Assembly: GCF_037479095.1 (NCBI RefSeq)
Contig: NZ_JBBGZW010000002.1
Location: forward strand, 496,001 to 560,000
DNA length: 64,000 bases
Direction: 5' to 3'
Source of the DNA: Pantoea nemavictus
GTDB lineage: Bacteria > Pseudomonadota > Gammaproteobacteria > Enterobacterales > Enterobacteriaceae
A program made the position numbers and the translations under genes. Shown here one piece after another: positions 53,377-61,782 of this stretch (position 1 is its first letter; the number at the start of each line of letters is the position of its first letter). The notes below the pieces were generated by a model. That model was not told the DNA's origin, did not search any database, and saw only the letters and a list, made by a program, of their open reading frames with translations.

Positions 53377-54249
53377 ATGACCAACACAGAGGATAAAGGC
53401 CTGCGACTTATATTTCCGCTCTGGACGGGGGGAAATATGCCCGAGTATCATTTTGGCGCAGAGATGCTTGCCTGGCTCGCCCCCGAAACGTTCATGCCAA
53501 CCGAAAGGGTTGCCGTTACGGCTCCCGACACCAGTACAGAGAACGAAAATGGAATCCGGGGGCGTCATCATCTGATGAGCGATCTGGATAACGCGTCGGC
53601 ACTTATCCGTAAACATAGCCCCGACCGTATCGCAGTACTCGGCGGTGACTGTCTGATTGATCTTGAGCCTTTTGCCTGGCTCAGCAACCGCTGGGGGGAA
53701 CGACTTGGCATTCTGTGGGTTGATACGCATCCTGATGTCATGACGCCCGCTCAATATGAAAATGCACATGCGCACGTTCTTGGAGCGCTCATGGGCAATG
53801 GCGATCCAGAATTAACCGCTCGCGTGTCTCACCCTGTCAGCGCCAGCCGGGTGATGATTGCCGGCATTCACAGCCCATCAGATTACGAGGCTGACTTCAT
53901 CAAAAATAACGGTATCCAGACCTGCACTCCGGATGAGATACGCACAGGCAGCAGTAAAATCACTGACTGGATACGCAAAGAGAACATCACGCATCTTGCT
54001 ATTCACTTTGATCTGGACGTGCTGGATGCACATCAGTTTCGTGCCGTGATGTTTGCGCGCCCTGACGACGAGCCGGGAAAATGGGATGCCACAGCTAAAG
54101 GAAAATTGACCCTGAAAGAGGCTGCTGACGTTATCAGGCAGGCTGAAAAGGCAGCCGATGTTGTTGGCCTCGGTATTGCTGAACACCTCCCCTGGGATGC
54201 CCTGAATCTGAAGGAAATGCTGTCCGACCTGCCTCTTTTAAGAAGATAA
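53377..54249 (+). CDS. arginase/agmatinase-fold hydrolase
   Basis: 290 residues from ATG 53377 behind AAGGAGCA; a frame 54 codons longer has no ribosome site. The ureohydrolase metal motifs are present in order: IAVLGGDCLIDLE (usually GGDH, here Cys replaces the His ligand), LGILWVDTHPDV (D-x-H-x-D) and HLAIHFDLDVLD (x-D-x-D-x-x-D). The Cys for His change suggests altered metal or substrate. Guanidino or related amide substrates are expected for the family, but this subgroup is uncharacterised. Confidence 0.8.
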   Translation: MTNTEDKGLRLIFPLWTGGNMPEYHFGAEMLAWLAPETFMPTERVAVTAPDTSTENENGIRGRHHLMSDLDNASALIRKHSPDRIAVLGGDCLIDLEPFAWLSNRWGERLGILWVDTHPDVMTPAQYENAHAHVLGALMGNGDPELTARVSHPVSASRVMIAGIHSPSDYEADFIKNNGIQTCTPDEIRTGSSKITDWIRKENITHLAIHFDLDVLDAHQFRAVMFARPDDEPGKWDATAKGKLTLKEAADVIRQAEKAADVVGLGIAEHLPWDALNLKEMLSDLPLLRR

Positions 54250-54281
54250 AAAAAGGTCTGACGTTAATTACCGTCAGACCT
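54247..54281 (-). terminator. terminator shared between the arginase-fold and MFS genes
   Basis: Perfect 10-bp stem AGGTCTGACG / CGTCAGACCT around eight bases. Seen from the minus strand it is followed by seven T, suiting the broken MFS gene; on the plus strand the T run is missing. Confidence 0.75.
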
Positions 54282-54323
54282 GGATTGAACAGCGTAGTCC
54301 GCGGCGTTTACCGCGAAATATCC

Positions 54324-55519
54324 CTAACGCCGCGCGTTTTTAACCACCTGCGACTGCCACATATACAGAATGAGCACGCTGAATGCCATAAGGGCAGCGC
54401 CTGCATAGAAATCTGCCGGCACTCCGGCCATATCCACTACAACCCCTCCCGCCGACGAGCCTGCGGCAATTGCCGCCTGAGCAACAAACGTAAACATGGC
54501 TGAGCCGGCCTCGGTATTATCTTCCGAGACCGTTCTGTTCGCCATATTAAGGCAGAGCGGCATGGCTCCCCACGCGGCGCCCCAGACCAGCACAGCCCCG
54601 ATAGCCACGGCAGCGCTGTTTGTCAGCCCAAGAGAAACCACCGCGCACAACATAAGTACTGTTGCTGTCGCCATTGCCGTCCGCAGCTTTTTCTCAACAA
54701 AAGCCGAAGCGACAAAATTAGAAAAGAAGCCTGCAACTCCAAAGCCAAGCAGGCTCCAGGTCACCACGGCAGAATTAATTCCAATCTCACTCAGGATGGG
54801 GGCCAGGTAGGTATAGGTCCCGAAATGCGTGCCAAACAGCAGAGCAATAAGCAGGATGGTCTTGCGGGCCGGTTTCTGCCGCACGAAGCGGAGCAGCTCG
54901 ATTGGACGAAGCCGCTCACCGGCGGGCACGCGGGGCAGAAATATCATCTGCATAACCAGTGCAGCCGCCGCCAGCGCTGAGGCGGCGAGAAAGGCCACAC
55001 GCCATGAGAAGAGCCCGCCAATAAAGGTCCCGAGTGGCACACCCAGTATCATTGCGGTTGTCACGCCGGCAAAGACCGCCGCAACAGCCCGGGCGCATCC
55101 TCACTTTTAACGAGTTTTCCGGCTACGGCCAGCGAAAGTGCCCAGAATGCCCCCAGGCTGATCCCAGTCATAGCGCGGGCAATCAGCATAACGGTAAACG
55201 ACGGAGCCCAGGAAGAAAGGATGGCGGAGCCGAGAAGTACCAGCGTCAGAGCCAACATCAGGATTTTTCTGTCCGTCCTGCCTGCGGCCATCATAATCCC
55301 CGGCGCGGCAAGTGCTGCAAACAGTCCAGGCAGGGTCATCATCAGGCCCGCCTGTCCGGAAGAAATTCCAAAGGTGCTGGCTACGTCAGGCAGTAAGCCG
55401 ACAGGCAAAAACTCTGTCGTAACGGATGCGAAGGATCCCAGGGCAAGTGAAATCACGCCCAGCCATAGCCCTCCTTTTTTGTCCGATGTTTCAACGGAGT
55501 TTTGGTGATGCGAACGCAT
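54324..55519 (-). pseudogene. MFS (AraJ/NepI-like) exporter broken by a single-base frameshift
   Basis: Two open frames, 55061-55519 (N-terminal 152 residues) and 54324-55064 (C-terminal 246 residues), together give about 395 residues and twelve helices of a drug:H+ antiporter-like protein. The first frame ends SEDAPGLLRRSLPA; shifting at CCCGGG (55088-55093) restores APxAVAAVFAGVTTAMILGV, the normal family sequence. One base appears to be missing there. An intact relative lies at 57625-58860. Either a recent null mutation or a sequencing error. Confidence 0.8.
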
Positions 55520-55692
55520 TTTTCTGTTTCCCCTTTATCTTTCTCGTGTCCGAAGCGATACAGACAGCTGTTTATTTATCCGGCTATACACTCGTATAAA
55601 CGACGTTCCTGCGCTGAACTGACAAGCATTCCGGCAGCGGTATGCAACGGATTATCAGGATCAGCGAATAAACGTCCCGGCAAGTAGCTAAA

Positions 55693-55714
55693 TTCGATGT
55701 GCCAAAAGCCGGAC
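55693..55714 (+). repeat. dispersed dyad element, fragment of right half
   Basis: TTCGATGTGCCAAAAGCCGG then AC; loop GTGCCA and distal arm with one insertion. Confidence 0.5.
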
Positions 55715-55791
55715 GGTGCAAAGCACAGGTAAACCCACCTTTACAATAAGGCCTGGAATGCAGGGAAAAAGGGGGCAATACTGTCATCTCT

Positions 55792-55807
55792 GTCCATGAG
55801 TATGGAT
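55792..55807. promoter_or_regulatory. GTCCAY-N4-RTGGAY dyad ahead of the LysR gene
   Basis: GTCCAT, GAGT, ATGGAT, 35 bases upstream of the LysR ATG and between it and the divergent MFS gene. Second member of the three-site set. Confidence 0.55.
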
Positions 55808-55841
55808 AATGATGGTTTACGGACCGAATGGAGATGAAGGG

Positions 55842-56735
55842 ATGAATCAGTTACTGGCTATGCGCGCTTACGTGCGGGTTGTGGAAGCGTCCTCCTTCAT
55901 CAGGGCGTCCGATCAGCTCGGACTGCCCCGATCTACTGTCAGCAAGTTGATTACCGACCTCGAAAAACATCTCGGCATAAAGCTTATACATCGCACAACC
56001 CGCTCTGTTGCCGTGACGCCTGAAGGACTCGAGTATTACCATCAGGCCGCTCGCCTGGTAAGCGGAGTGGATGCTGCTGACAACGCCGTCAGAAGTAAGA
56101 AAAATAAGCCGCGTGGAAATCTTCGTATTGATGCGCCGGTTTCCCTCGCGCACAGCCTTCTGATCCCTGCGCTACCGGAGTTTCATAAGGAATATCCGGA
56201 TGTGACTGTATCACTGGGGGTGAGTGACAAGACGGTGAGCATTGTCGGAGACGGCGTCGACTGTGCCATCCGCGGGGGAAAACTACAGGATATGTCCATG
56301 ATAGCGCGTAAGATTTTTGAACTGGACTATGTCACCTGTGCATCACCGTCATACCTTGAAAAATACGGCACCCCAGCCTCACCTGCTGATCTGAAGAATG
56401 GCCATAAAATAGTCGGCTATTTCTTTGCTTCTACAGGCCGGATGGAGCCACTTATTTTTACCAAAGGGGATGAGTCGGTTGAGATCCATGAGAGCCACTT
56501 TTCGGTTAACGAGGGGGACGGTCTTGCACAAATGATGGTGGCCGGGCTTGGCGTCGGTCAGCATCTCCGCCGCTTTATGCAGCAGGATATTGATGCCGGA
56601 CGGCTTGTCCCCCTGCTCACGGACTGGGGGCATCCAAAACTTCCGTTTCACGTCATTTATCCGCCGAACCAGCATCAGAGTGCCAGACTTCGGGTCTTTA
56701 TAAACTGGCTGTCAGCAAAGTTCCGGCTTACATAA
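55842..56735 (+). CDS. LysR-family regulator (CrgA/DhcR-like)
   Basis: 297 residues from ATG 55842 behind GGAGATGAAGGG. HTH: MRAYVRVVEASSFIRASDQL, GLPRSTVSKLITDLEKHLGI, HRTTRSVAVTPEG. Effector domain: RIDAPVSLAHSLLIPALPEF and DGVDCAIRGG, the pattern of the LTTR_substrate CrgA-like branch. Divergent from the broken exporter gene; three similar dyads suggest it also controls the arginase-fold gene. Confidence 0.85.
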   Translation: MNQLLAMRAYVRVVEASSFIRASDQLGLPRSTVSKLITDLEKHLGIKLIHRTTRSVAVTPEGLEYYHQAARLVSGVDAADNAVRSKKNKPRGNLRIDAPVSLAHSLLIPALPEFHKEYPDVTVSLGVSDKTVSIVGDGVDCAIRGGKLQDMSMIARKIFELDYVTCASPSYLEKYGTPASPADLKNGHKIVGYFFASTGRMEPLIFTKGDESVEIHESHFSVNEGDGLAQMMVAGLGVGQHLRRFMQQDIDAGRLVPLLTDWGHPKLPFHVIYPPNQHQSARLRVFINWLSAKFRLT

Positions 56736-56756
56736 CGCCTGTCAGCGCCACATATT

Positions 56757-56772
56757 GTCCATAAAAATGGAC
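56757..56772. promoter_or_regulatory. GTCCAY-N4-RTGGAY dyad, downstream of the LysR gene
   Basis: GTCCAT, AAAA, ATGGAC: perfect 6-bp arms, 22 bases after the LysR stop. No plus-strand gene follows, so it may be a promoter left from a lost gene. Confidence 0.5.
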
Positions 56773-56890
56773 AGTGTTACCATGGTTACCCTCTTTTTCT
56801 TATCTCAGCGCCAGCTATCGAAGTTCTGGGGTTAATCTTAGATCATTAAGCAGGTACTTCATAAATGTCGGGCTGTAAGACTTGCTATAT

Positions 56891-56914
56891 GTCTGCTTTT
56901 CGCTCATAGCGGAC
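56891..56914 (+). repeat. dispersed dyad element, left half
   Basis: GTCTGCT / AGCGGAC around TTTCGCTCAT. The last copy seen before the right flank. Confidence 0.75.
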
Positions 56915-56979
56915 ATTAACAAAATCTATATGCGTCATATATTTTTATTCTAAAAAGCACGCCGCCAGATTCAGTTGGA

Positions 56980-57393
56980 TTACAGCGCTTCAACAACCTC
57001 AAATTCTTCTGCAACAAGCTCCATATCTTCAGAGTAAAAACCTGCTCTGATAAAAAAAGCTTTATGCTCTGCTCTCCAGTATTCAAGGCTCAAATCCCCT
57101 TCACCTTCTTTACGCGCAAACTCCTCAGTAACGTCTGAAAAAGGCACCAGACGCAACGACAGCATTCTAATGACGCAGACCGGATCGCCCTGCCCGTTGA
57201 GAATAATGTGATAACTCCCTATTTTGGGGGCGGATGCTTCTGCCTGGTATGCGACCAGAGAGCCGCATGATGCGGTTTTAATCCCTTTTTTAACTAAATC
57301 TGCAAGTTCGTTAGCCATATCTGGATTGTCTCCAAATGACCACGCCTGAGCTCCCAGATATTTCGCCTTCAGGTCATCAATTATACTCATCAT
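56980..57393 (-). CDS. ASCH-domain protein
   Basis: 137 residues (ATG 57393; the next codon is also ATG). LVKKGIKTASCGSLVAYQAE, PKIGSYHIILNGQGDPVCVI and FARKEGEGDLSLEYWRAEHK carry the ASCH RNA-binding-like fold motifs (G-x-K-x-x, E-G-E-G-D). Some ASCH proteins bind RNA or hydrolyse acetylated nucleosides; the role here is unknown. Start behind AAGGA. Confidence 0.8.
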   Translation of the reverse strand: MMSIIDDLKAKYLGAQAWSFGDNPDMANELADLVKKGIKTASCGSLVAYQAEASAPKIGSYHIILNGQGDPVCVIRMLSLRLVPFSDVTEEFARKEGEGDLSLEYWRAEHKAFFIRAGFYSEDMELVAEEFEVVEAL

Positions 57394-57624
57394 AAAATCC
57401 TTCTAAGCAATAACGTGTTGATTAAATATTGCGTTCACAGTCCGCGCTTCAGATAAGATCGGTATTCACTCATTTACCTATATCTTCAAGCTGCGAATAT
57501 TTTTCAAGCAACTGTGGCGCATCGTCAAGGCTCATCGCGAACATCCAGATATAGGTCATGACGGAGTAAATGTGGCCAGCGTCGGTCCCGCCGCTGGCAT
57601 TTACCTGTAAACCTGCCGTTGGTT

Positions 57625-58860
57625 TTAGTGAAATGACCGGCTTCCGGTACCGGTCACGACTGGGGATACCCTGACCCGATAGGCAATAACCATTGCCGCA
57701 ACCAGCATTATGCATCCCGCGGTGAGGAATACTCCGGTGATGCCGCTTATGCCATAAACCAGTCCCCCAATAGCGGCACCGATGGCAATTGAGGATTGAA
57801 CGGCGGCTACCACCATTCCTCCTGCACTCTCAGCCTCATCGGGTAAAGCACGCGCTACCCAGCTGGACCAGGCTACCGGCACGCCGCCAAATGCAAAGCC
57901 CCACAACATAACCAGCAGAGTAAGTCCTGTCAGTGATACCGGCAGGGTTAACAGAGCGAGTGCAGCCGCCCCTACTAACGTGGGCATCACGATCAGCGTC
58001 AGGCGTAAGCTTCGTTCCATCAACCATCCTGCCGCTAGCGTCCCAACAAAATTAGCCAGTCCAAATCCCAGCAAAATTAGCGCAAGTGTTTCACTTCCAA
58101 CATGCGCGAGCGTTTCAAGTGCCGGACGTATGTAGGTAAAAAGCGCATACTGCCCGGTGTGTGCCAGCACGCAGCCCAGCATCCCCACGCTAACGCCAGG
58201 CCGCTGCAGAAGAGAATAAACCGATGCTGTTTTACCCCGAACAACCGGCGCCATACCGGGAAGCGTGAACCACTGAAAAATTAAGGTGATTGCCCCGACT
58301 GCAGCGGCGACAAAAAAGGCACTACGCCAGCCAAAAAGGCCGCCAATGTAGCTTCCCAGAGGGACAGCCACAACGGTGCCTAACGCGATACCACTAAAAA
58401 TAATCGACAGTGCGCGCGGTACTAACCTCTCAGGCACCAGTCGCATTGCCACCGCCGCCGCCATGCTCCAGAATCCACCGAGAGCGATCCCCAGCAAGAC
58501 GCGCATCGCCAGCAACATAACGATGCTTGTGGATAGCGCCACCAGCACATTTGAAACGATCATCAACACCGTAAAACTCAACAATATGGTGCGCCGATTC
58601 ATCGCACGCGTCAGGCGCGGGACCATTAACCCGGCAAATAACGCAATTAACGCCGTAATCGTGACGGCCTGACCTGTAAGTGATTCTGACACCTGAAAAT
58701 TCTGCGCCATGGGCGTTAATAAACTCGCCGGCAAGTATTCTGCGGTTAGCAAGCCAAATACGCCCATGGTTAACGAAAACACCGCCCGCCAGGCGGGCCG
58801 AATTTGCTCATCACGGTCTAAGACTTCCTCGTGCGCATTCACACAGACTTCGTTTGTCAT
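57625..58860 (-). CDS. MFS exporter (NepI/AraJ-like)
   Basis: 411 residues from ATG 58860. Twelve helices; FSLTMGVFGLLTAEYLPASLL in two segments, RVLLGIALGGFWSMAAAVAM and GTVVAVPLGSYIGGLFGWRS match NepI-type purine ribonucleoside or sugar exporters. It is divergent from an AraC gene 101 bases away. An intact relative of the broken exporter at 54324. Confidence 0.82.
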   Translation of the reverse strand: MTNEVCVNAHEEVLDRDEQIRPAWRAVFSLTMGVFGLLTAEYLPASLLTPMAQNFQVSESLTGQAVTITALIALFAGLMVPRLTRAMNRRTILLSFTVLMIVSNVLVALSTSIVMLLAMRVLLGIALGGFWSMAAAVAMRLVPERLVPRALSIIFSGIALGTVVAVPLGSYIGGLFGWRSAFFVAAAVGAITLIFQWFTLPGMAPVVRGKTASVYSLLQRPGVSVGMLGCVLAHTGQYALFTYIRPALETLAHVGSETLALILLGFGLANFVGTLAAGWLMERSLRLTLIVMPTLVGAAALALLTLPVSLTGLTLLVMLWGFAFGGVPVAWSSWVARALPDEAESAGGMVVAAVQSSIAIGAAIGGLVYGISGITGVFLTAGCIMLVAAMVIAYRVRVSPVVTGTGSRSFH

Positions 58861-58961
58861 TCCCGTTTTCCTTCTCAATAGCTTTAAAGGTCGAAGTCTA
58901 TGCAGACGGGCGTGGATGATCTATGCTCTAAAACCCTCAGTTTTTAACCCAAAACCCGAAT

Positions 58962-59918
58962 ATGAACGCGACCAATCCCTTTGCCCTCTCGTCTGAACTC
59001 ATCAGTGAACTGCTTGCAGGTCTGCGGCTACATGGCGTGCAGTATCGGCGTATACAGACTGGCAATACCTTTGGTTTGAACTTTGCCAGTCGGCCTGGTC
59101 ACGCTTATTTGCACTATGTTGCCGTGGGAGATGTGCTGCTTAGAACCCCAGGTGGCCGTTGTCTTACGCTTTCAGCGGGTGAAGCGGTCTTTATTCCACA
59201 CGGCATAGAGCACCAGCTGTTGTCGGCAACCACCGTTGAAGTGATGAATATCGATGATTTAGAGACAGCACCACTGGATGACAACGTGAGTGGACTTGAT
59301 AGCTGTCCCAGCACCCAAGAGACGCCCAGTGCGGTGATGTTTTTTGGTTGCATGGAGATCAATTTAGGCAGCATGCAGCGGCTAGCAGGGGCGATGCCTG
59401 AAATTATGCTTGCCGATGCACAGGGCACTCACTGGCCTGGACTCATGCATATACTTGATGCGATGAAACGCGAGATATGCTCCGGACGCGTGGGCTATGC
59501 CGGCATCCTTGCCAGGTTGGCCGATGTCGTTGCCGCGATGTTTATCAGGGGTTGGGTGGAAAACGGTTGTGATAACAGCTCAGGACTGGCAGCGGCCCTG
59601 CGTGATCCGCGTTTGGCCCGCGCCATTCTGGCCATTCATCGCGAACCGGCTCGGGATTGGAGTGTGGCACAGCTCGCCGCTGAATCGCATATCTCCCGAT
59701 CCGCATTCGCGGAGAGGTTTCAGGCAACAATCGGTATACCTCCCCTGCGATATGCAACGGAAGTGCGCATGCAACTGGCTATCCGCTGGTTGTCGTCAGA
59801 AAAAATCACCATCGACGCTGCATCACAACGCTTAGGTTACTCCTCGCAAGCCGCATTCAGTCGGGCATTTAAACGCGTGACAGGCAAGTCTCCTGGAACA
59901 CTGCGTATTCCGAGCTGA
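58962..59918 (+). CDS. AraC-family regulator with cupin-type N-terminus
   Basis: 318 residues. N-terminal cupin_6 domain: FGLNFASRPGHAYLHYVAVG, LSAGEAVFIPHGIEHQL. C-terminal HTHs: SVAQLAAESHISRSAFAERF and ITIDAASQRLGYSSQAAFSR, GKSPGTLR. Divergent from the MFS exporter gene, which is its likely target. This subgroup often regulates an adjacent transporter or oxidoreductase. Confidence 0.85.
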   Translation: MNATNPFALSSELISELLAGLRLHGVQYRRIQTGNTFGLNFASRPGHAYLHYVAVGDVLLRTPGGRCLTLSAGEAVFIPHGIEHQLLSATTVEVMNIDDLETAPLDDNVSGLDSCPSTQETPSAVMFFGCMEINLGSMQRLAGAMPEIMLADAQGTHWPGLMHILDAMKREICSGRVGYAGILARLADVVAAMFIRGWVENGCDNSSGLAAALRDPRLARAILAIHREPARDWSVAQLAAESHISRSAFAERFQATIGIPPLRYATEVRMQLAIRWLSSEKITIDAASQRLGYSSQAAFSRAFKRVTGKSPGTLRIPS

Positions 59919-60002
59919 GGCATTTCAGGTCGGATTTTTATTCAGCGCTTATAGTGATATTTAATATTGGGCATCATTATGACCTGAATAAAATGCCTGA
60001 TT

Positions 60003-60881
60003 TCACGCATTAATTAAATTGAGCAAATGCATCACTGTCCTGGAGGGATTATTGCGTTGCCAGGCAAAAGCGATATCGGTGAACAGAGTGTTATTCTCTA
60101 TTTCACAAAACGTGATGTGTGGGTTGTTCACGCAGCACATTGACTGTGGCACCAGCGCGATTCCGCAACCTGCGCCCACCATGCCGAGAGACGATGTAAT
60201 CTGTGGCGCCTGAATAAATCGTGTCGTTATGAACCCCGCACGCAGACACGTGCTGACGATCAGCTCATAGAGGCTGGGAGCGACTTCACGCGGAAACATA
60301 ATCAATGTTTCATCCACCAGCTGTGATAACGCAATGGTGTGCAGATGGCTACATGCATGACCCACAGGTAACGCAACCATCATTCTCTCAGTAGCGATAA
60401 CCTTCAGGTTGAACGCTTTGCTGCTTTCACACGGCAGGCGAATAAACGCCGCATCGAGCAATCCATCCCGCAAATCCTGCATCAGTAAAGCCATGTTCTC
60501 TTCACGCGTGATGAGCTCCATCGCCGGATAACGTGTTTTAAAACGGTGAATAAGATCAAACACCGGTGCACCGAAGGCGACTGAACTGGCGAACCCCAGC
60601 GACATCTGCCCGCTTATGCCCCGCGCCATGCCTCGGGCTTTCTCGAGCGCATGGTCAGCCAGCTGCACAATCTCTGCGGCATCATTCAGGAATGCCCTGC
60701 CCGCGTCGGTAAGTTCAACACCGCGCGTCAAACGTTTCAGTAACGGTGTCCCAATCTCGTGTTCCAGCCGCTGGATTTGCTGGCTCAGCGGCGGCTGAGA
60801 AATGCCCAACATCGCTGCGGCACGAGTGAAATGTAGCGTCTCAGCAACGGCTACAAAATAACGCAGATGGCGAAGTTCCAT
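60003..60881 (-). CDS. budR: LysR-family regulator of the butanediol operon (BudR/AlsR-like)
   Basis: 292 residues. HTH: MELRHLRYFVAVAETLHFTR, AAAMLGISQPPLSQQIQRLE, LLKRLTRGVELTDAG. Effector domain has GQMSLGFASSVAFGAPVFDL and GAGCGIALVPQSM. Divergent from budA with about 104 bases between; in relatives BudR activates budABC in response to acetate, low pH and low oxygen. The gene symbol is by context and similarity. Confidence 0.82.
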   Translation of the reverse strand: MELRHLRYFVAVAETLHFTRAAAMLGISQPPLSQQIQRLEHEIGTPLLKRLTRGVELTDAGRAFLNDAAEIVQLADHALEKARGMARGISGQMSLGFASSVAFGAPVFDLIHRFKTRYPAMELITREENMALLMQDLRDGLLDAAFIRLPCESSKAFNLKVIATERMMVALPVGHACSHLHTIALSQLVDETLIMFPREVAPSLYELIVSTCLRAGFITTRFIQAPQITSSLGMVGAGCGIALVPQSMCCVNNPHITFCEIENNTLFTDIAFAWQRNNPSRTVMHLLNLINA

Positions 60882-60985
60882 ATCAAATACGTCTCAAAGT
60901 TAACAGGTTTCGCTATTGGATTCCGTAGGCCAAAAAGCCCACCATGATATTAACACGGCTTAACTATTGGTTTGCGAGGTGGCAA

Positions 60986-61768
60986 ATGTGTAATTTTGTA
61001 TCTGACTGTTCATGCGAGGAACAGCTGAAAGAGACCGTCTTAAAACTCAATGATGATTCACCAGAAAAGGTTATCTATCAGACCTCCCTGATGAGCGCGC
61101 TGCTGAGTGGTGTTTATGACGGATCCACCACGGTGTCGGACTTATTAAACAAAGGCGATTTTGGTCTGGGTACGTTCAACCAGCTTGATGGCGAACTTAT
61201 CGCCTTCGACAGCAAAGTCTATCAGTTACGCTCCGATGGCAGCGCCAATCCTGCCAAACCCGAGCAACAAACGCCGTTTGCAGTAATGACCTTTTTCAAA
61301 CCTGAACATCATCACCGCTTTAGCGGAACCGCGACGCGAGAAGAGGTTCACCGGGTTATCGACAGTAAAATCACTTCAGACAATCAGTTCTGCGCCATGC
61401 GCATCAGTGGCCGATTCCAGTCGGTTCAGACTCGTACCGTTCCCTGTCAGTGCCGCCCTTATCGCTCGATGCCTGAGGTGCTGGGCGATCAGCCAACCTT
61501 TGCATTCAAACAGACCCCGGGTGAACTGATTGGCTTCCGAACGCCGCAGTACATGCAGGGGATTAATGTGGCCGGTTATCACGAGCACTTTATTACTGAT
61601 GACCGGCAAGGCGGCGGACACATCCTCGACTATGTGCTCGAGGAGGGAACGCTGACCTTTGGCGCGATTAGCAAGCTGGTGATTGATCTCCCCCGGGATA
61701 CCGAATTCCTCCAGGCAGAGCTCAATCCTCACAATCTTGATGAAGCCATTCGGGCCGTTGAAAGCTAA
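60986..61768 (+). CDS. budA: alpha-acetolactate decarboxylase
   Basis: 260 residues from ATG 60986 behind GAGGTGG; a frame from 60944 adds 14. [49 protein letters not shown], and the zinc-binding stretch [20 protein letters not shown] with its three histidines. Converts alpha-acetolactate to acetoin. First gene of budABC; 14 bases precede budB. Confidence 0.9.
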   Translation: MCNFVSDCSCEEQLKETVLKLNDDSPEKVIYQTSLMSALLSGVYDGSTTVSDLLNKGDFGLGTFNQLDGELIAFDSKVYQLRSDGSANPAKPEQQTPFAVMTFFKPEHHHRFSGTATREEVHRVIDSKITSDNQFCAMRISGRFQSVQTRTVPCQCRPYRSMPEVLGDQPTFAFKQTPGELIGFRTPQYMQGINVAGYHEHFITDDRQGGGHILDYVLEEGTLTFGAISKLVIDLPRDTEFLQAELNPHNLDEAIRAVES

Positions 61769-61782
61769 CCGTAGAGGTCACT

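Larger units (their letters stand above)
55520..55841. other. divergent intergenic region between the MFS and LysR genes
   Basis: 322 bases, without a gene. Contains a repeat fragment at 55693-55714 and the dyad at 55792. Confidence 0.45.

Noticed and set aside
17619..56914. CRISPR array
   Set aside because: The repeats are dispersed over 40 kb in intergenic DNA with irregular spacing and no cas genes, so they are not an array.
17619..56914. Integrative element or prophage covering the mosaic
   Set aside because: No integrase, transposase, phage structural or conjugation gene, tRNA or attachment-site duplication was seen.
57470..57715. 81-codon minus-strand frame overlapping the end of the MFS gene
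   Set aside because: Overlaps the exporter C-terminus in another frame, begins within it and resembles no family; possibly a relic after 57624 but not supportable.
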